From assembly GCF_027497195.1 (NCBI RefSeq), contig NZ_CP114905.1:3086001-3150000 (forward strand): a stretch of DNA of 64,000 nt, given 5' to 3'. The notes beneath the pieces were generated by a model. It saw only the letters and a list, made by a program, of their open reading frames with translations. It was not told the origin of the DNA and searched no databases. Position 1 is the first letter of the stretch; every line of letters starts with the position of its first letter. This document shows, in pieces, positions 50,913 through 58,523 of this stretch. A program made the translations under genes and the position numbers. Source of the DNA: Streptomyces sp. WMMC500 (GTDB taxonomy: Bacteria; Actinomycetota; Actinomycetes; Streptomycetales; Streptomycetaceae).

Positions 50913-51850
50913 CGCTCGCCCCCGCCCGCGCTCGGGCCGCGGCCGCGGCGCCAGACGAGGGTGCCGGCGACGGCCGCCACCAGCGCGGCGGCTCCCACGC
51001 CCCACCACAGCGGCGCGGTGGAGTCGTCGGTGGCCTCCCCCGAGGACGCAACGTCGTCCCGCGCGGGGCCCGTTCGCTCCTCCTCGCCCGCGGACGCCCC
51101 GGGGGTGTGCTCGCCCCGCGCCGCCCCGGCCGCGGCGAAGGCCCTCTCCGGGTTCTGCGGTCCCACGGAGAACCGCAGGGTGCGGGTGTCCTCGTGCTCG
51201 GTGCCGTCCTTGGTGGTCGCGCTCATCCGCACCTCTATCAGGTACGTGCCGGGTTCGGTGAAGGCCCAGTTGCCGTGGACGTGGGAGCCCGTCTCGATGC
51301 CCGTCTCCTGCGGCAGCGGCTTGCGTCCGTCGAAGAGGATCTGCGGGGCGCCGAAGCTGCCGTTGAGGAAGAGCACGAAGTCGCCCGGGCCCTCGACGCC
51401 GGTCAGTTGCCAGGTCACCTCGCGCTCGACGCGGGCGGCGACCTCGGGCTCCTGGCTGTTCCAGCCCGGCCACAGCACCCCCGCCTGCTGCGCCTGCGGC
51501 AGCAGCCACACCCGGCCGCCGGGCTCGCCGAGGAAGGAGAACTCCTCACCCCCCGGCACCTCGACCCCGGCCGCGTCGGTGACGTGCAGGACGACGTCGT
51601 CGGTGTTCCGCCACGTCGGCGGCTCCACGGTGTCGTCGCGGATCTGCACCGTCCAGGTGCCGTCGTCGAAGCGCGGGCCGATGTCGATGTGGCCGTCGCC
51701 GACGACCGTGCGGCCGGTGCCCGTCTTCGCCGCGGCCTCGGACTCGTCGCCCTGGGCGGGCGAGAGGGCCGCGACGGGGGCGGCGGTGAGCAGGGCGGTC
51801 AGCAGCGCGCCGGCCAGGGGCAGGGCGCGTCGGGTGCGGTGACGGGTCAT
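50909..51850 (-). CDS. Secreted choice-of-anchor M (TIGR03769) repeat protein with C-terminal membrane anchor
   Basis: A 313-residue exported protein. A signal peptide (residues 1-28) is followed by one surface-anchored repeat domain (about 46-230): GDGHIDIGPRFDDGTWTVQI, DDVVLHVTDAAGVEVPGG, FSFLGEPGGRVWLLPQAQQA, VLWPGWNSQE, LTGVEGPGDFVLF and the histidine-bearing SHVHGNWAFTEPGTYLIEV. A Gly/Glu/Thr-rich linker leads to a membrane helix (PLWWGVGAAALVAAVAGTLVW) and a short basic tail. No sortase motif is seen. It overlaps both neighbours, so it belongs to the transporter operon and probably presents zinc at the cell surface. Confidence 0.85.
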   Translation of the reverse strand: MTRHRTRRALPLAGALLTALLTAAPVAALSPAQGDESEAAAKTGTGRTVVGDGHIDIGPRFDDGTWTVQIRDDTVEPPTWRNTDDVVLHVTDAAGVEVPGGEEFSFLGEPGGRVWLLPQAQQAGVLWPGWNSQEPEVAARVEREVTWQLTGVEGPGDFVLFLNGSFGAPQILFDGRKPLPQETGIETGSHVHGNWAFTEPGTYLIEVRMSATTKDGTEHEDTRTLRFSVGPQNPERAFAAAGAARGEHTPGASAGEEERTGPARDDVASSGEATDDSTAPLWWGVGAAALVAAVAGTLVWRRGRGPSAGGGER

Positions 51851-53442
51851 CAGGCGGAGCCTCCGAGACAGCGGCGCAACTCGTCGGCGTTGTGCCGCAT
51901 CATGTCGGTGTAGTGCCGGGTGTTCTCGTCGAAGGCGTCGCCGTACAGCTTGCACACCTCCACGCCCTGGTCCTCGGCCACCTGGGTGAGCACCGAGGCG
52001 CGCCGGACGAGGTTGGGCTCCATGAACACGGCCGGGACGCCGAGGTTGTTGATCGTGCGGGTCAGCTTCTCGACGTCGTCCGCGCTGGGCTCCTGGGCCG
52101 GGTTGGGCACGACGAAGCCGGCGACGGTCATGCCGTAGGCGTCGGCCAGGTAGCCGAACGCGTCGTGCGTGGTGATCAACTGCCGCCGTTCCGCGGGAAT
52201 CCGGCCGATCTGGTCGCCCACGTAGCGATCGAGGTCGTCCAGTTCACGCGCGTACGCGCGACTGCCCGCGTCGTACGCGTCCGCGCCCTGCGGGTCGGCC
52301 TTCTTCAGCGTGTCGCGGATCAACTGCGCGTACGCCTTCGCGTTCTGCACGTCCTGCCACAGATGGGGGTCGATCTCTCCGTGCACGTGCTTGCCCAGGA
52401 CGGCCTGCGGAAGCTGGTGGACCGGCTCTCCCGGCCGGCCGAGGAAGGAGAACTCCTCCTCCTTCGGCACCTCTTCGATCGCGCGGTTGGGCACGTCGAC
52501 GACGACGTCGCCCGGCGGTATCTCCTCCTGCTCCTCGCCGCCGGTGCGCAGGTCGGTGTACGCGGACATCCGTCCGGTGTCGATGTTGACCGTCAGGTCG
52601 GTGTGTCCCTCGTCGAGGATGGTGTCGCCCTTGTCCGCCACGGTGTGCGGGTCGACGCCGACCGCGAACGTGAACGTGCCCTCGCCCACCGGCTGCGGCT
52701 CGCCGCCGGGGTTCTTCAGGCGGGCCTGAAGGGTGAGTTCGTACACCCCGGGTTCGGTGAAGGCCCAGTTGAGATGGGTGTGTGCGGCCGGCGGCAGGGA
52801 GGTGGTGTCCGCCGCGGAGAAGCCGTCGGTGGAGTCGAAGTACCTGTTCGGCTTCCCCAGGGACTCGGTCAGGTACGCCACCAGCTCGCCCGGCCCGCTC
52901 ACGTCGGTCGCCGACAGCAGGATGTCGGAGGAGCGGCCGGCGCCGCGCGCCTCGCCGTCGCCGCGCACCCGCAGGCCCAGCCAGAGCACGTCCAGGCCGA
53001 CGTCCTCGACCAGCGGGATGACGTTCGCGCCGTAGGTCTCCGACGCCTCGGCGAGCGAGACGTTCGGCGTGCCCTCGCGGGCGTTGGCGTCGACGGTCTT
53101 GATCAGGGCGTGCTCCTCCAGCAGCAGGTGGTTGGTGAAGGTGACGTCGGCCTCGGTGACCTTCTCCGCATCCTGCGGGGTGGGCTCGTAGGAGTGCGGA
53201 TCGCCTCCGGGCGGCACGACCGAGTCGACCTGCACGCGCTCCCCGCCGACCCGGCGGACCAGGTCGGCGAGGATCTCCGTGGTGGTCACGACCCTCAGCT
53301 CCGCGTCCGGGTTCTCCTCCGCCGCGTCCGGACGGGCGTGGCCCTCGCACCCGGCGAGCACCAGCGCGAGGGCGGCCATGGCGGTCGCGCCGGCGGACGC
53401 GGTGCGCAGCGCACCTCGACGGCGCGCGGTACGGGGCGTCAT
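51850..53442 (-). CDS. ZnuA-like substrate-binding lipoprotein with inserted surface-anchored repeat (cf. TIGR03772)
   Basis: A 530-residue lipoprotein (lipobox LAGC near residue 32). The metal-binding SBP_9 fold is split. The first lobe has VVTTTEILADLVRRVGGERV and PPGGDPHSYEPTPQD with the first His ligand. The fold is interrupted from about residue 150 to 355 by a choice-of-anchor M repeat (AHTHLNWAFTEPGVYELTLQ, EFSFLGRPGEPVHQLPQAVL). It resumes with HGEIDPHLWQDVQNAKAYAQ, LITTHDAFGYLADAYGM and VCKLYGDAFDE, which supply the remaining ligands. It delivers Zn2+ (or Mn2+) to the permease. The repeat insertion distinguishes this transporter type from ordinary ZnuA. Confidence 0.92.
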   Translation of the reverse strand: MTPRTARRRGALRTASAGATAMAALALVLAGCEGHARPDAAEENPDAELRVVTTTEILADLVRRVGGERVQVDSVVPPGGDPHSYEPTPQDAEKVTEADVTFTNHLLLEEHALIKTVDANAREGTPNVSLAEASETYGANVIPLVEDVGLDVLWLGLRVRGDGEARGAGRSSDILLSATDVSGPGELVAYLTESLGKPNRYFDSTDGFSAADTTSLPPAAHTHLNWAFTEPGVYELTLQARLKNPGGEPQPVGEGTFTFAVGVDPHTVADKGDTILDEGHTDLTVNIDTGRMSAYTDLRTGGEEQEEIPPGDVVVDVPNRAIEEVPKEEEFSFLGRPGEPVHQLPQAVLGKHVHGEIDPHLWQDVQNAKAYAQLIRDTLKKADPQGADAYDAGSRAYARELDDLDRYVGDQIGRIPAERRQLITTHDAFGYLADAYGMTVAGFVVPNPAQEPSADDVEKLTRTINNLGVPAVFMEPNLVRRASVLTQVAEDQGVEVCKLYGDAFDENTRHYTDMMRHNADELRRCLGGSA

Positions 53443-55166
53443 GACGCGGCGTCACCGCCGGCCGCGGACACCGTACGCGGGCGTATCCGGCCGAGGGCGA
53501 CGGCCGCCGCGCCGCCGAGCACGAGCGCGCCCGCACCCGCTGCCAGCGCTCCGACCGGGGCACCGCCGGTGTGCGCCATGCTGCCGCCACCGCCGTCGGA
53601 TCCACCCGGATCCGAGGAACCGCCGCCGTCCGCGCCACTGCCGGAGCCGCCGCCCGGCCCGCCGGTTCCGCTCCCGTCGCCGCTGCCGCCGCCCGGGTTC
53701 ACCGTGCCCGGGTCGACGTCGCCCACCGCGAAGGTGTACGTGCGGGTGTCCGAGGTCGCCTGCCCGTTCGGCTTCTCACCGCTCAGCCGGAACGTGACCT
53801 TGTAGACACCCTCCTTGCTGAAGCCCCAGTTGGCGTGCGCGTGCACCCCGAGGCCGACCTCGCGGTCGTCCGGCAGCCCGTCCCGGGAGTTGTACAGCAC
53901 CTCCGCGCCGCCCAGCCCGGCGGTCGACCAGATCGCCAGCTCACCCGGGCCGCTGACCTTGGTCAACGCCATGTCGACCGGACCGTTCAGGTCACCGCCG
54001 TCCAGGGACTCCGTGTTCCACCCCGCCCACACGACGCCCGGCTTCTGCACCTGGGGTACGAGCCAGAAGTCGCCGCCCGCCTCGCCCAGGAAGTCGTAGC
54101 CGCCGCCTGCGGGAACCTTCTCCTTCGCCTCGGGGACGACGTGCATGACCACCGAGGACGGCTCACGCCAGACGATGTCCCCCGGATTGCGGCTGTCCTT
54201 GAACAGCGTGCGCAGCCTGCCGTTCACCATGCGGCCGGCGATCGCGTCGACGTGCCCGTCGTCGATCACCACCTTCTCGGTCGCGATGTCCGACTGAAGC
54301 GTGCCCGCCGAGTCGGCGGTACGGGAGCCGCCGGAGCCCGCGGCAGCCCCCGCACCGCCTGGGGCCGCGCCCGGACGTGCGCCGTCACCGGCGGGCGGGG
54401 CCGGATCGGGGGAGGCCGGAGGAGGGGCCGGGGAACCGGTGTCCCGCGGCGTCACCCGTACCGTCCACTCCGCACTGGCCGTCGCCGACTCCCCCGAGGC
54501 GAGGTCGGCCGTCGCCTCGGAGGTGATGCGGTACTCCCCGGGCTCGTCGAACGCCCAGGCCAGTTCCCCGGTGTCGGCGGCGGGCAGCGCCCGGCCGTCC
54601 GGCAGCCCGTCACTGCTGTCGAACAGCACCCGCGGCCGCTGTGCGTCCTCGGCCGGGTCACCGGCGTCGGAGCCCGCGCCGGCCGAGCCGTCCGCGCCGG
54701 CCGCGAGCGGCTCGAAGACGGCCACGTCCCCCGGCCCCTCCACCCCGGTCAACGCCCACTCCACGGCGCCCTCGGCACCGTCCGCGAGCGCGTCCGCCGG
54801 TACGCCGGACGTGTCCCACCGCGGCGCACCGGCGTCGCCGGCCACCGCGCCGTCCAGGACCCACACCGGGGCGCCGGGCCGGCCCAGGAAGCCGTAGGCG
54901 GAGTCCTCGGGCACGGTGGTCCCGGACTCGGGGCCGAGTTCGAGGTCCGCCGTCCCGCCGTCGCCGGCGTCCCGTGCCCCCGGGCCGAGACCGAGGGTCA
55001 ACGTGCCCTCGTCGAGGGACAACACGACGTCTGCCGCGCCGCCGGAGCCGCTGCCCCCGCCGGGCGCCGCGGGGCCCGCGACCGCCGCGGGAGTACCCGC
55101 CGCGGCCAGAGCCACGGAACCCACGATGCCGGCGGCGGTCCAGCGGACGTTCCTTCTTGCTCCCAT
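53439..55166 (-). CDS. Cell-wall repeat protein of the anchored-repeat ABC transporter locus (cf. TIGR03773)
   Basis: A 575-residue exported protein. A signal peptide is followed by a first, degenerate repeat domain (about 45-245: AYGFLGRPGAPVWVLDG, LTGVEGPGDVAVFEPL, ELAWAFDEPGEYRI). After a Pro/Ala/Gly linker comes a second, canonical domain (about 315-500: DDGHVDAIAGRMVNGRLRTL, IVWREPSSVVMHVVP, FWLVPQVQKPGVVWAGWNTE, HAHANWGFSKEGVYKVTF). A Gly/Ser/Asp linker precedes the tail SMAHTGGAPVGALAAG with a hydrophobic helix and RIRPR. MAHTG resembles the LAxTG motif of class E sortases. Its stop overlaps the start of the binding-protein gene. Confidence 0.85.
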   Translation of the reverse strand: MGARRNVRWTAAGIVGSVALAAAGTPAAVAGPAAPGGGSGSGGAADVVLSLDEGTLTLGLGPGARDAGDGGTADLELGPESGTTVPEDSAYGFLGRPGAPVWVLDGAVAGDAGAPRWDTSGVPADALADGAEGAVEWALTGVEGPGDVAVFEPLAAGADGSAGAGSDAGDPAEDAQRPRVLFDSSDGLPDGRALPAADTGELAWAFDEPGEYRITSEATADLASGESATASAEWTVRVTPRDTGSPAPPPASPDPAPPAGDGARPGAAPGGAGAAAGSGGSRTADSAGTLQSDIATEKVVIDDGHVDAIAGRMVNGRLRTLFKDSRNPGDIVWREPSSVVMHVVPEAKEKVPAGGGYDFLGEAGGDFWLVPQVQKPGVVWAGWNTESLDGGDLNGPVDMALTKVSGPGELAIWSTAGLGGAEVLYNSRDGLPDDREVGLGVHAHANWGFSKEGVYKVTFRLSGEKPNGQATSDTRTYTFAVGDVDPGTVNPGGGSGDGSGTGGPGGGSGSGADGGGSSDPGGSDGGGGSMAHTGGAPVGALAAGAGALVLGGAAAVALGRIRPRTVSAAGGDAAS

Positions 55167-55203
55167 GGGGATGACTGCTCCTTCGCGTTCGGGGGTCTTC
55201 AGG

Positions 55204-56454
55204 TCAGGCGCGTGCCGTGTCCGCGGCCACGTCACCGCCGGCGGGACGCGCCCTTCTGCGGTTGACGTAGACGAAACCTCCGGCCCCCACGGCGATGAGC
55301 GCCGCGCTGGCCACCGCCAGCGGAAGCACCCCGGCGGATCCGGTGCTGGCAAGCCCGCCGCCCTTGGCCGCCCCGCCGTCGCTGCCGCCGGCCACCCCTG
55401 CGGCTCCCGTGTCGCCCCCGGAGGAGCCACCGCCGTCCGTACCCTCACCGACGGAGGCGCCGGCCGCGGTGACGCCGCCGGAACTCCCGCTCGTGCCGCC
55501 GCCGGAAGAGCCACCGTCACTGCTTCCGGCGTCCGTCGTGCCGCCGGAGCCCCCGTCGGCGGTGCCGCCGTCGGAAGAGCCACCGTCGCCGCCGGACCCG
55601 CCGTCGGAGGTGCCGCCGTCGTCTGCGCCGCCGTCCGTGGTGCCACCGTCCGTGGTGCCGCCGTCCGAAGTGCCGCCATCTGAGGAGCCGCCGCCGTCAC
55701 CGGGCAACGTCACGTCGTCCGGATCGATGTCGCCGACCGCCATGGTGAAGACCTGGCTGTCGGAGACCTCCTCACCGGAGGCGAGCGTCGCGGAGAAGGT
55801 GAACGTCATCCGGTACACGCCCTCCTCCGTGAAGGCCCAGTTGGCGTGCTCATGCGTACCGCCCGGCACGTCGTAGCCGTCCGGCAGGCCGTCGCGGGTG
55901 TCGAACCTGGGCAGCGGCTCACCGAACGTCGACCACGCCCAGACGACGAGCGAGCCCGGGCCCTCCACCTCGTCCAGGGACAGCTTCAGGCGGCCGTCCA
56001 GGTCGGCGGCGGCGAACTCCTCGGTGTTCCACCCCGCCCACAGCACCTCCGGATCCTGCGCCTGCGGGATCAGGTGGAAGACATCACCGGGCTCACCGAT
56101 GTACGCCAGCCCTCCGGCCGGGTCGGGGATCGTCTGCCTGCCCGCAGGGGTGAGGTGCATGACCACCGAAGTCGGCTCGCGCCAGATCACGTTGGCGGGC
56201 TCGCGGCTGTCCTTCAGCAGGGTGCGGAACTCACCGTCCACCAGACGCGGCGCGACCGCGTCCACATGTCCCCTGTCGATGACGGTGCGCTCGTCCACCA
56301 CGTCTCCGGCAGCCGACGCGGCCACAGACGCCGCGGGCGGCGTGACGGGTGCAGCATCCCCGTCACCGCCGCCCGCGGCGCCGACCGACACCAGCCCGGC
56401 CGCGGCCAGGACCAGGGCCGCAAGCACCCGGACCGGCCGATTGGTTGCTCTCAT
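55204..56454 (-). CDS. Sortase-anchored choice-of-anchor M (TIGR03769) protein
   Basis: A 416-residue wall protein and first gene of the minus-strand cluster. A signal peptide leads to one repeat domain (about residues 57-245: RGHVDAVAPRLVDGEFRTLL, VIWREPTSVVMHLTP, YIGEPGDVFHLIPQAQDPEV, EGPGSLVVWAWSTFG, THEHANWAFTEEGVYRMTF). About 120 residues of Gly/Ser/Thr/Asp-rich repeats (DGGTSDGGTTDGGTTDGG) form a wall-spanning spacer. The tail has a clear LASTG sortase motif, a hydrophobic helix and NRRRARP. GAGGGGCG precedes the ATG. A Zur-type box lies 100 bp upstream. Confidence 0.88.
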   Translation of the reverse strand: MRATNRPVRVLAALVLAAAGLVSVGAAGGGDGDAAPVTPPAASVAASAAGDVVDERTVIDRGHVDAVAPRLVDGEFRTLLKDSREPANVIWREPTSVVMHLTPAGRQTIPDPAGGLAYIGEPGDVFHLIPQAQDPEVLWAGWNTEEFAAADLDGRLKLSLDEVEGPGSLVVWAWSTFGEPLPRFDTRDGLPDGYDVPGGTHEHANWAFTEEGVYRMTFTFSATLASGEEVSDSQVFTMAVGDIDPDDVTLPGDGGGSSDGGTSDGGTTDGGTTDGGADDGGTSDGGSGGDGGSSDGGTADGGSGGTTDAGSSDGGSSGGGTSGSSGGVTAAGASVGEGTDGGGSSGGDTGAAGVAGGSDGGAAKGGGLASTGSAGVLPLAVASAALIAVGAGGFVYVNRRRARPAGGDVAADTARA

Positions 56455-56553
56455 CGCCCCTCATCTGCAGTTGTGTCCGTCTCCGGGATGACGGCGACGA
56501 AGCCCCCGGGCACGCACTGGTGTGCGTACGACGCGACAGCACGATACCTGCGA

Positions 56554-56568
56554 TGGTAATCATTTTCA
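56554..56568. promoter_or_regulatory. Zur-type box for the anchored-repeat operon
   Basis: TGGTAATCATTTTCA on this strand is TGAAAATGATTACCA on the other, close to the streptomycete Zur box TGAAAATGATTTTCA. It lies 100 bp upstream of the first repeat-protein gene of the minus-strand transporter operon. Confidence 0.7.
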
Positions 56569-56597
56569 ATAACACCGAACCCCCTTCCCTCGCTAAT

Positions 56598-56612
56598 TGA
56601 TAACGATTATCA
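56598..56612. promoter_or_regulatory. Second Zur-type box in the divergent spacer
   Basis: TGATAACGATTATCA has exact TGATAA/TTATCA arms around CGA. It is 30 bp from the first box in a strikingly A/T-rich stretch, about 225 bp before the plus-strand secreted repeat protein. Two boxes in a divergent spacer suggest that each direction has its own operator. Confidence 0.72.
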
Positions 56613-56838
56613 TTCCAATGTGACGCCACGCCAGGCGTGACGCCTGGGCCGGCAGCCGCGCGCCCGGCCGTGTCGGCAGACGCGTCCGCCCGTTGCACCG
56701 CAGGCACCGCCACCGATGAACCGCGCCACCGCAATCCGCCGCACGACGTGCACGCCGGGCCCACGGGCGGGCCGTGTCACGTCAGTCCGCGCGGCGGCAC
56801 GTCGAGCACGTCCAGCAGACCTCGGAGGAGATCCCCTG

Positions 56839-57489
56839 ATGAACATGCGCTCAAAGCTCGTCGTCTCGCTCGGCGCCCTGGGACTGGCGTTCGTCGCCGG
56901 CCCGGGCACCGCGCAGGCGGCCGAACCCGTCACCCTCTCCACCGGCCACGTCGACGTCCTCGACGTCGAACTGCACGTCGACCACTTCCACATCCACCTC
57001 AAGCACGACGCGGACGGCGGGCCGGTCTCGTACGACCCCGGCGAGGTCGTCCTGCACGCCGTGCCCGAGTCCGAGACCACCGTGCCCGACGACGAGCGGT
57101 TCGCCTTCCTCGGCAATCCGGGCGATCCCGTCTGGATCCTTCCCCAGACCCACAACCCCGACGTCCTGTTCGCCGGACTCTCGGCCGAGGGAGTCGAGCC
57201 CGGAGCCACCCGGGGCGACGCCGTCAGCTTCACCCTGACCGACCTCCAGGGCCCGGGCGACTTCTCGGTCTTCGACGTCGGCACAGCCGGCTCGCCGGAG
57301 ATCCGCTTCGACAGCGGCGACGGCCTGCCGGACGTCACCGAGGTCGCCGCCGGCGGGCACGAACACATGAACTGGGCCTTCGAAGAGCCGGGCGACTACA
57401 CCGCCACCATCGAGGTCGCCACGACACTGCTCGACGGCACCGTCGTCACCTCCCCGCCGTACGAGCTGACCTTCAAGGTCGGCGCGTGA
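56839..57489 (+). CDS. Small secreted choice-of-anchor M protein, histidine-rich
   Basis: A 216-residue exported protein with a signal peptide (cleavage after AQA, residue about 28) and a single repeat domain: STGHVDVLDVELHVDHFHIHLKHD split over residues about 35-58, FAFLGNPGDPVWILPQTHNPDVLFAGL, LQGPGDFSVFDV and GGHEHMNWAFEEPGDYTATI. It has no membrane tail or sortase motif, so it should be released. The VDHFHIHLKHD segment adds four His residues to the usual conserved HxH, suggesting direct metal binding. GGAGGAG lies nine bases before the ATG. It is divergent from the anchored operon and shares its Zur-type boxes. It could act as an extracellular zinc carrier feeding the wall proteins. Confidence 0.88.
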   Translation: MNMRSKLVVSLGALGLAFVAGPGTAQAAEPVTLSTGHVDVLDVELHVDHFHIHLKHDADGGPVSYDPGEVVLHAVPESETTVPDDERFAFLGNPGDPVWILPQTHNPDVLFAGLSAEGVEPGATRGDAVSFTLTDLQGPGDFSVFDVGTAGSPEIRFDSGDGLPDVTEVAAGGHEHMNWAFEEPGDYTATIEVATTLLDGTVVTSPPYELTFKVGA

Positions 57490-57511
57490 CCTGAGCCCCG
57501 CGTGACCCCGA

Positions 57512-57541
57512 GCCCGTCCGGGCCGCCCGGCCCGGACGGGC
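57512..57541. terminator. Terminator between secreted repeat gene and methyltransferase
   Basis: A 13-bp perfect stem GCCCGTCCGGGCC with its complement and a GCCC loop lies 22 bp after the stop codon, between two convergent genes. Confidence 0.75.
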
Positions 57542-57616
57542 CCGTCGTCGACCTCGGCGCCGGCCTGGGCGCACGGACGATCGCCGCGGCGCCACCGCCG
57601 GCCTCGTCGGCGTGGG

Positions 57617-58453
57617 TCAGGCCCGGCTCGCCCGCCCGGGGCCGGCGGGCGCGTTGCCGGCGCCGATCAGGGTGGTGGCGTCGAGTTCGGTGACCCCGTC
57701 GGCACGGAGGGAGCCGAGGTAGCGCTCGCGCACGTCTGCCACGGTGCCGGGGTCGAGCGCGGCGATGGCGCCCCGGTAGCCGGACCCGGTCACCACCAGC
57801 CAGGCCAGCTCGGGGGTCATGGTCACCCGCAGCTCGTGTGTCACCACCTCCACCCCGGTCAGGCCGCGCTCGGTCAGCCAGGCGGCGTAGCTGTCGGCCT
57901 GGTTGATCCGGTCGATCAGGTGTGGCTCTCGTTCCCCGGGCGGCGGGTTGCCGGTGGCCGCGGCCACGGCCCGGCCGAGGTGCCGGCCGGCGGCTGCCAT
58001 CGCGTCCCCGCGCCAGATGGTGAACACGATCCGGCCGCCGGGGCGGGCCAGCCCGATCAGGCGCTCGGTGCCGGCCGGCATGTCGGGGAGGAAGAAGATG
58101 CCGAGCGCGGACTGCACCACGTCGTAGCCGCCGGCGTCCCACGAGGTCACGTCGGCGGCATGGGCGCGCACCTGCGGCAGGCCGTCCGACAGCCGGCGCA
58201 GCTCACCGATCATCCGGTCCGACAGGTCGACCGCGTCCACCACCCCTTCCGCGCCCACCAGCTCCGCCGCGGGCAGGGCGGATGCGCCGGCACCGCAACA
58301 GGCGTCGAGGACGCGATCACCCGGACCGATCCCGGCGGCCGCCACGGTCGCGACCCCGATGGGTCCCCACAGATGGCGCCCGAGAGCGGTGAAGTCGGCG
58401 GCGGCGGCGTCGAAGGCGCGCCGCGTGTCATCTTGTCGGCCGGACACAGTCAT
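57617..58453 (-). CDS. Class I SAM-dependent methyltransferase, Zur-type promoter
   Basis: A 278-residue cytoplasmic methyltransferase. Motif I is RVLDACCGAGASALPAAELVG (about residues 46-66), the acidic residue follows in VVDAVDLSDRMI, and YDVVQSALGIFFLPDMPAG carries motifs II-III. PGGRIVFTIWRGDAM is the post-motif. UbiE/Methyltransf_11-like. The ATG lies seven bases after TATCAT, which with GTGACA 18 bp further upstream makes a complete promoter of a leaderless mRNA. A Zur-like palindrome overlaps this -10. Control by zinc and the acceptor substrate are unknown. Confidence 0.85.
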   Translation of the reverse strand: MTVSGRQDDTRRAFDAAAADFTALGRHLWGPIGVATVAAAGIGPGDRVLDACCGAGASALPAAELVGAEGVVDAVDLSDRMIGELRRLSDGLPQVRAHAADVTSWDAGGYDVVQSALGIFFLPDMPAGTERLIGLARPGGRIVFTIWRGDAMAAAGRHLGRAVAAATGNPPPGEREPHLIDRINQADSYAAWLTERGLTGVEVVTHELRVTMTPELAWLVVTGSGYRGAIAALDPGTVADVRERYLGSLRADGVTELDATTLIGAGNAPAGPGRASRA

Positions 58454-58461
58454 AGTAGAGA

Positions 58462-58476
58462 TGATAATCATTCTCA
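58462..58476. promoter_or_regulatory. Zur/Fur-type box between divergent methyltransferase genes
   Basis: TGATAATCATTCTCA (complement TGAGAATGATTATCA) differs by one base from the TGATAATnATTATCA palindrome of actinobacterial Zur. It overlaps the -10 of the minus-strand methyltransferase and lies 47 bp before the plus-strand one. A Fur-like or other metalloregulator is possible. Confidence 0.6.
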
Positions 58477-58523
58477 TCACGGAGTGTCACCCCGAACGCC
58501 CATCAACCCCAGGGACACCGAAC

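Noticed and set aside
55300..55700. Tandem-repeat array resembling a CRISPR or VNTR
   Set aside because: The periodicity is the codon repeat of a Gly/Ser/Asp spacer inside a wall protein. Units vary, and there are no spacers or cas genes.
56554..58476. Reading the TGATAA-type palindromes as Fur/IdeR iron boxes
   Set aside because: One of them does resemble a Fur core, but the neighbouring zinc-free ribosomal proteins and ZnuABC-like transporter favour Zur. No siderophore or haem genes are present. The possibility is kept as a refuting test only.
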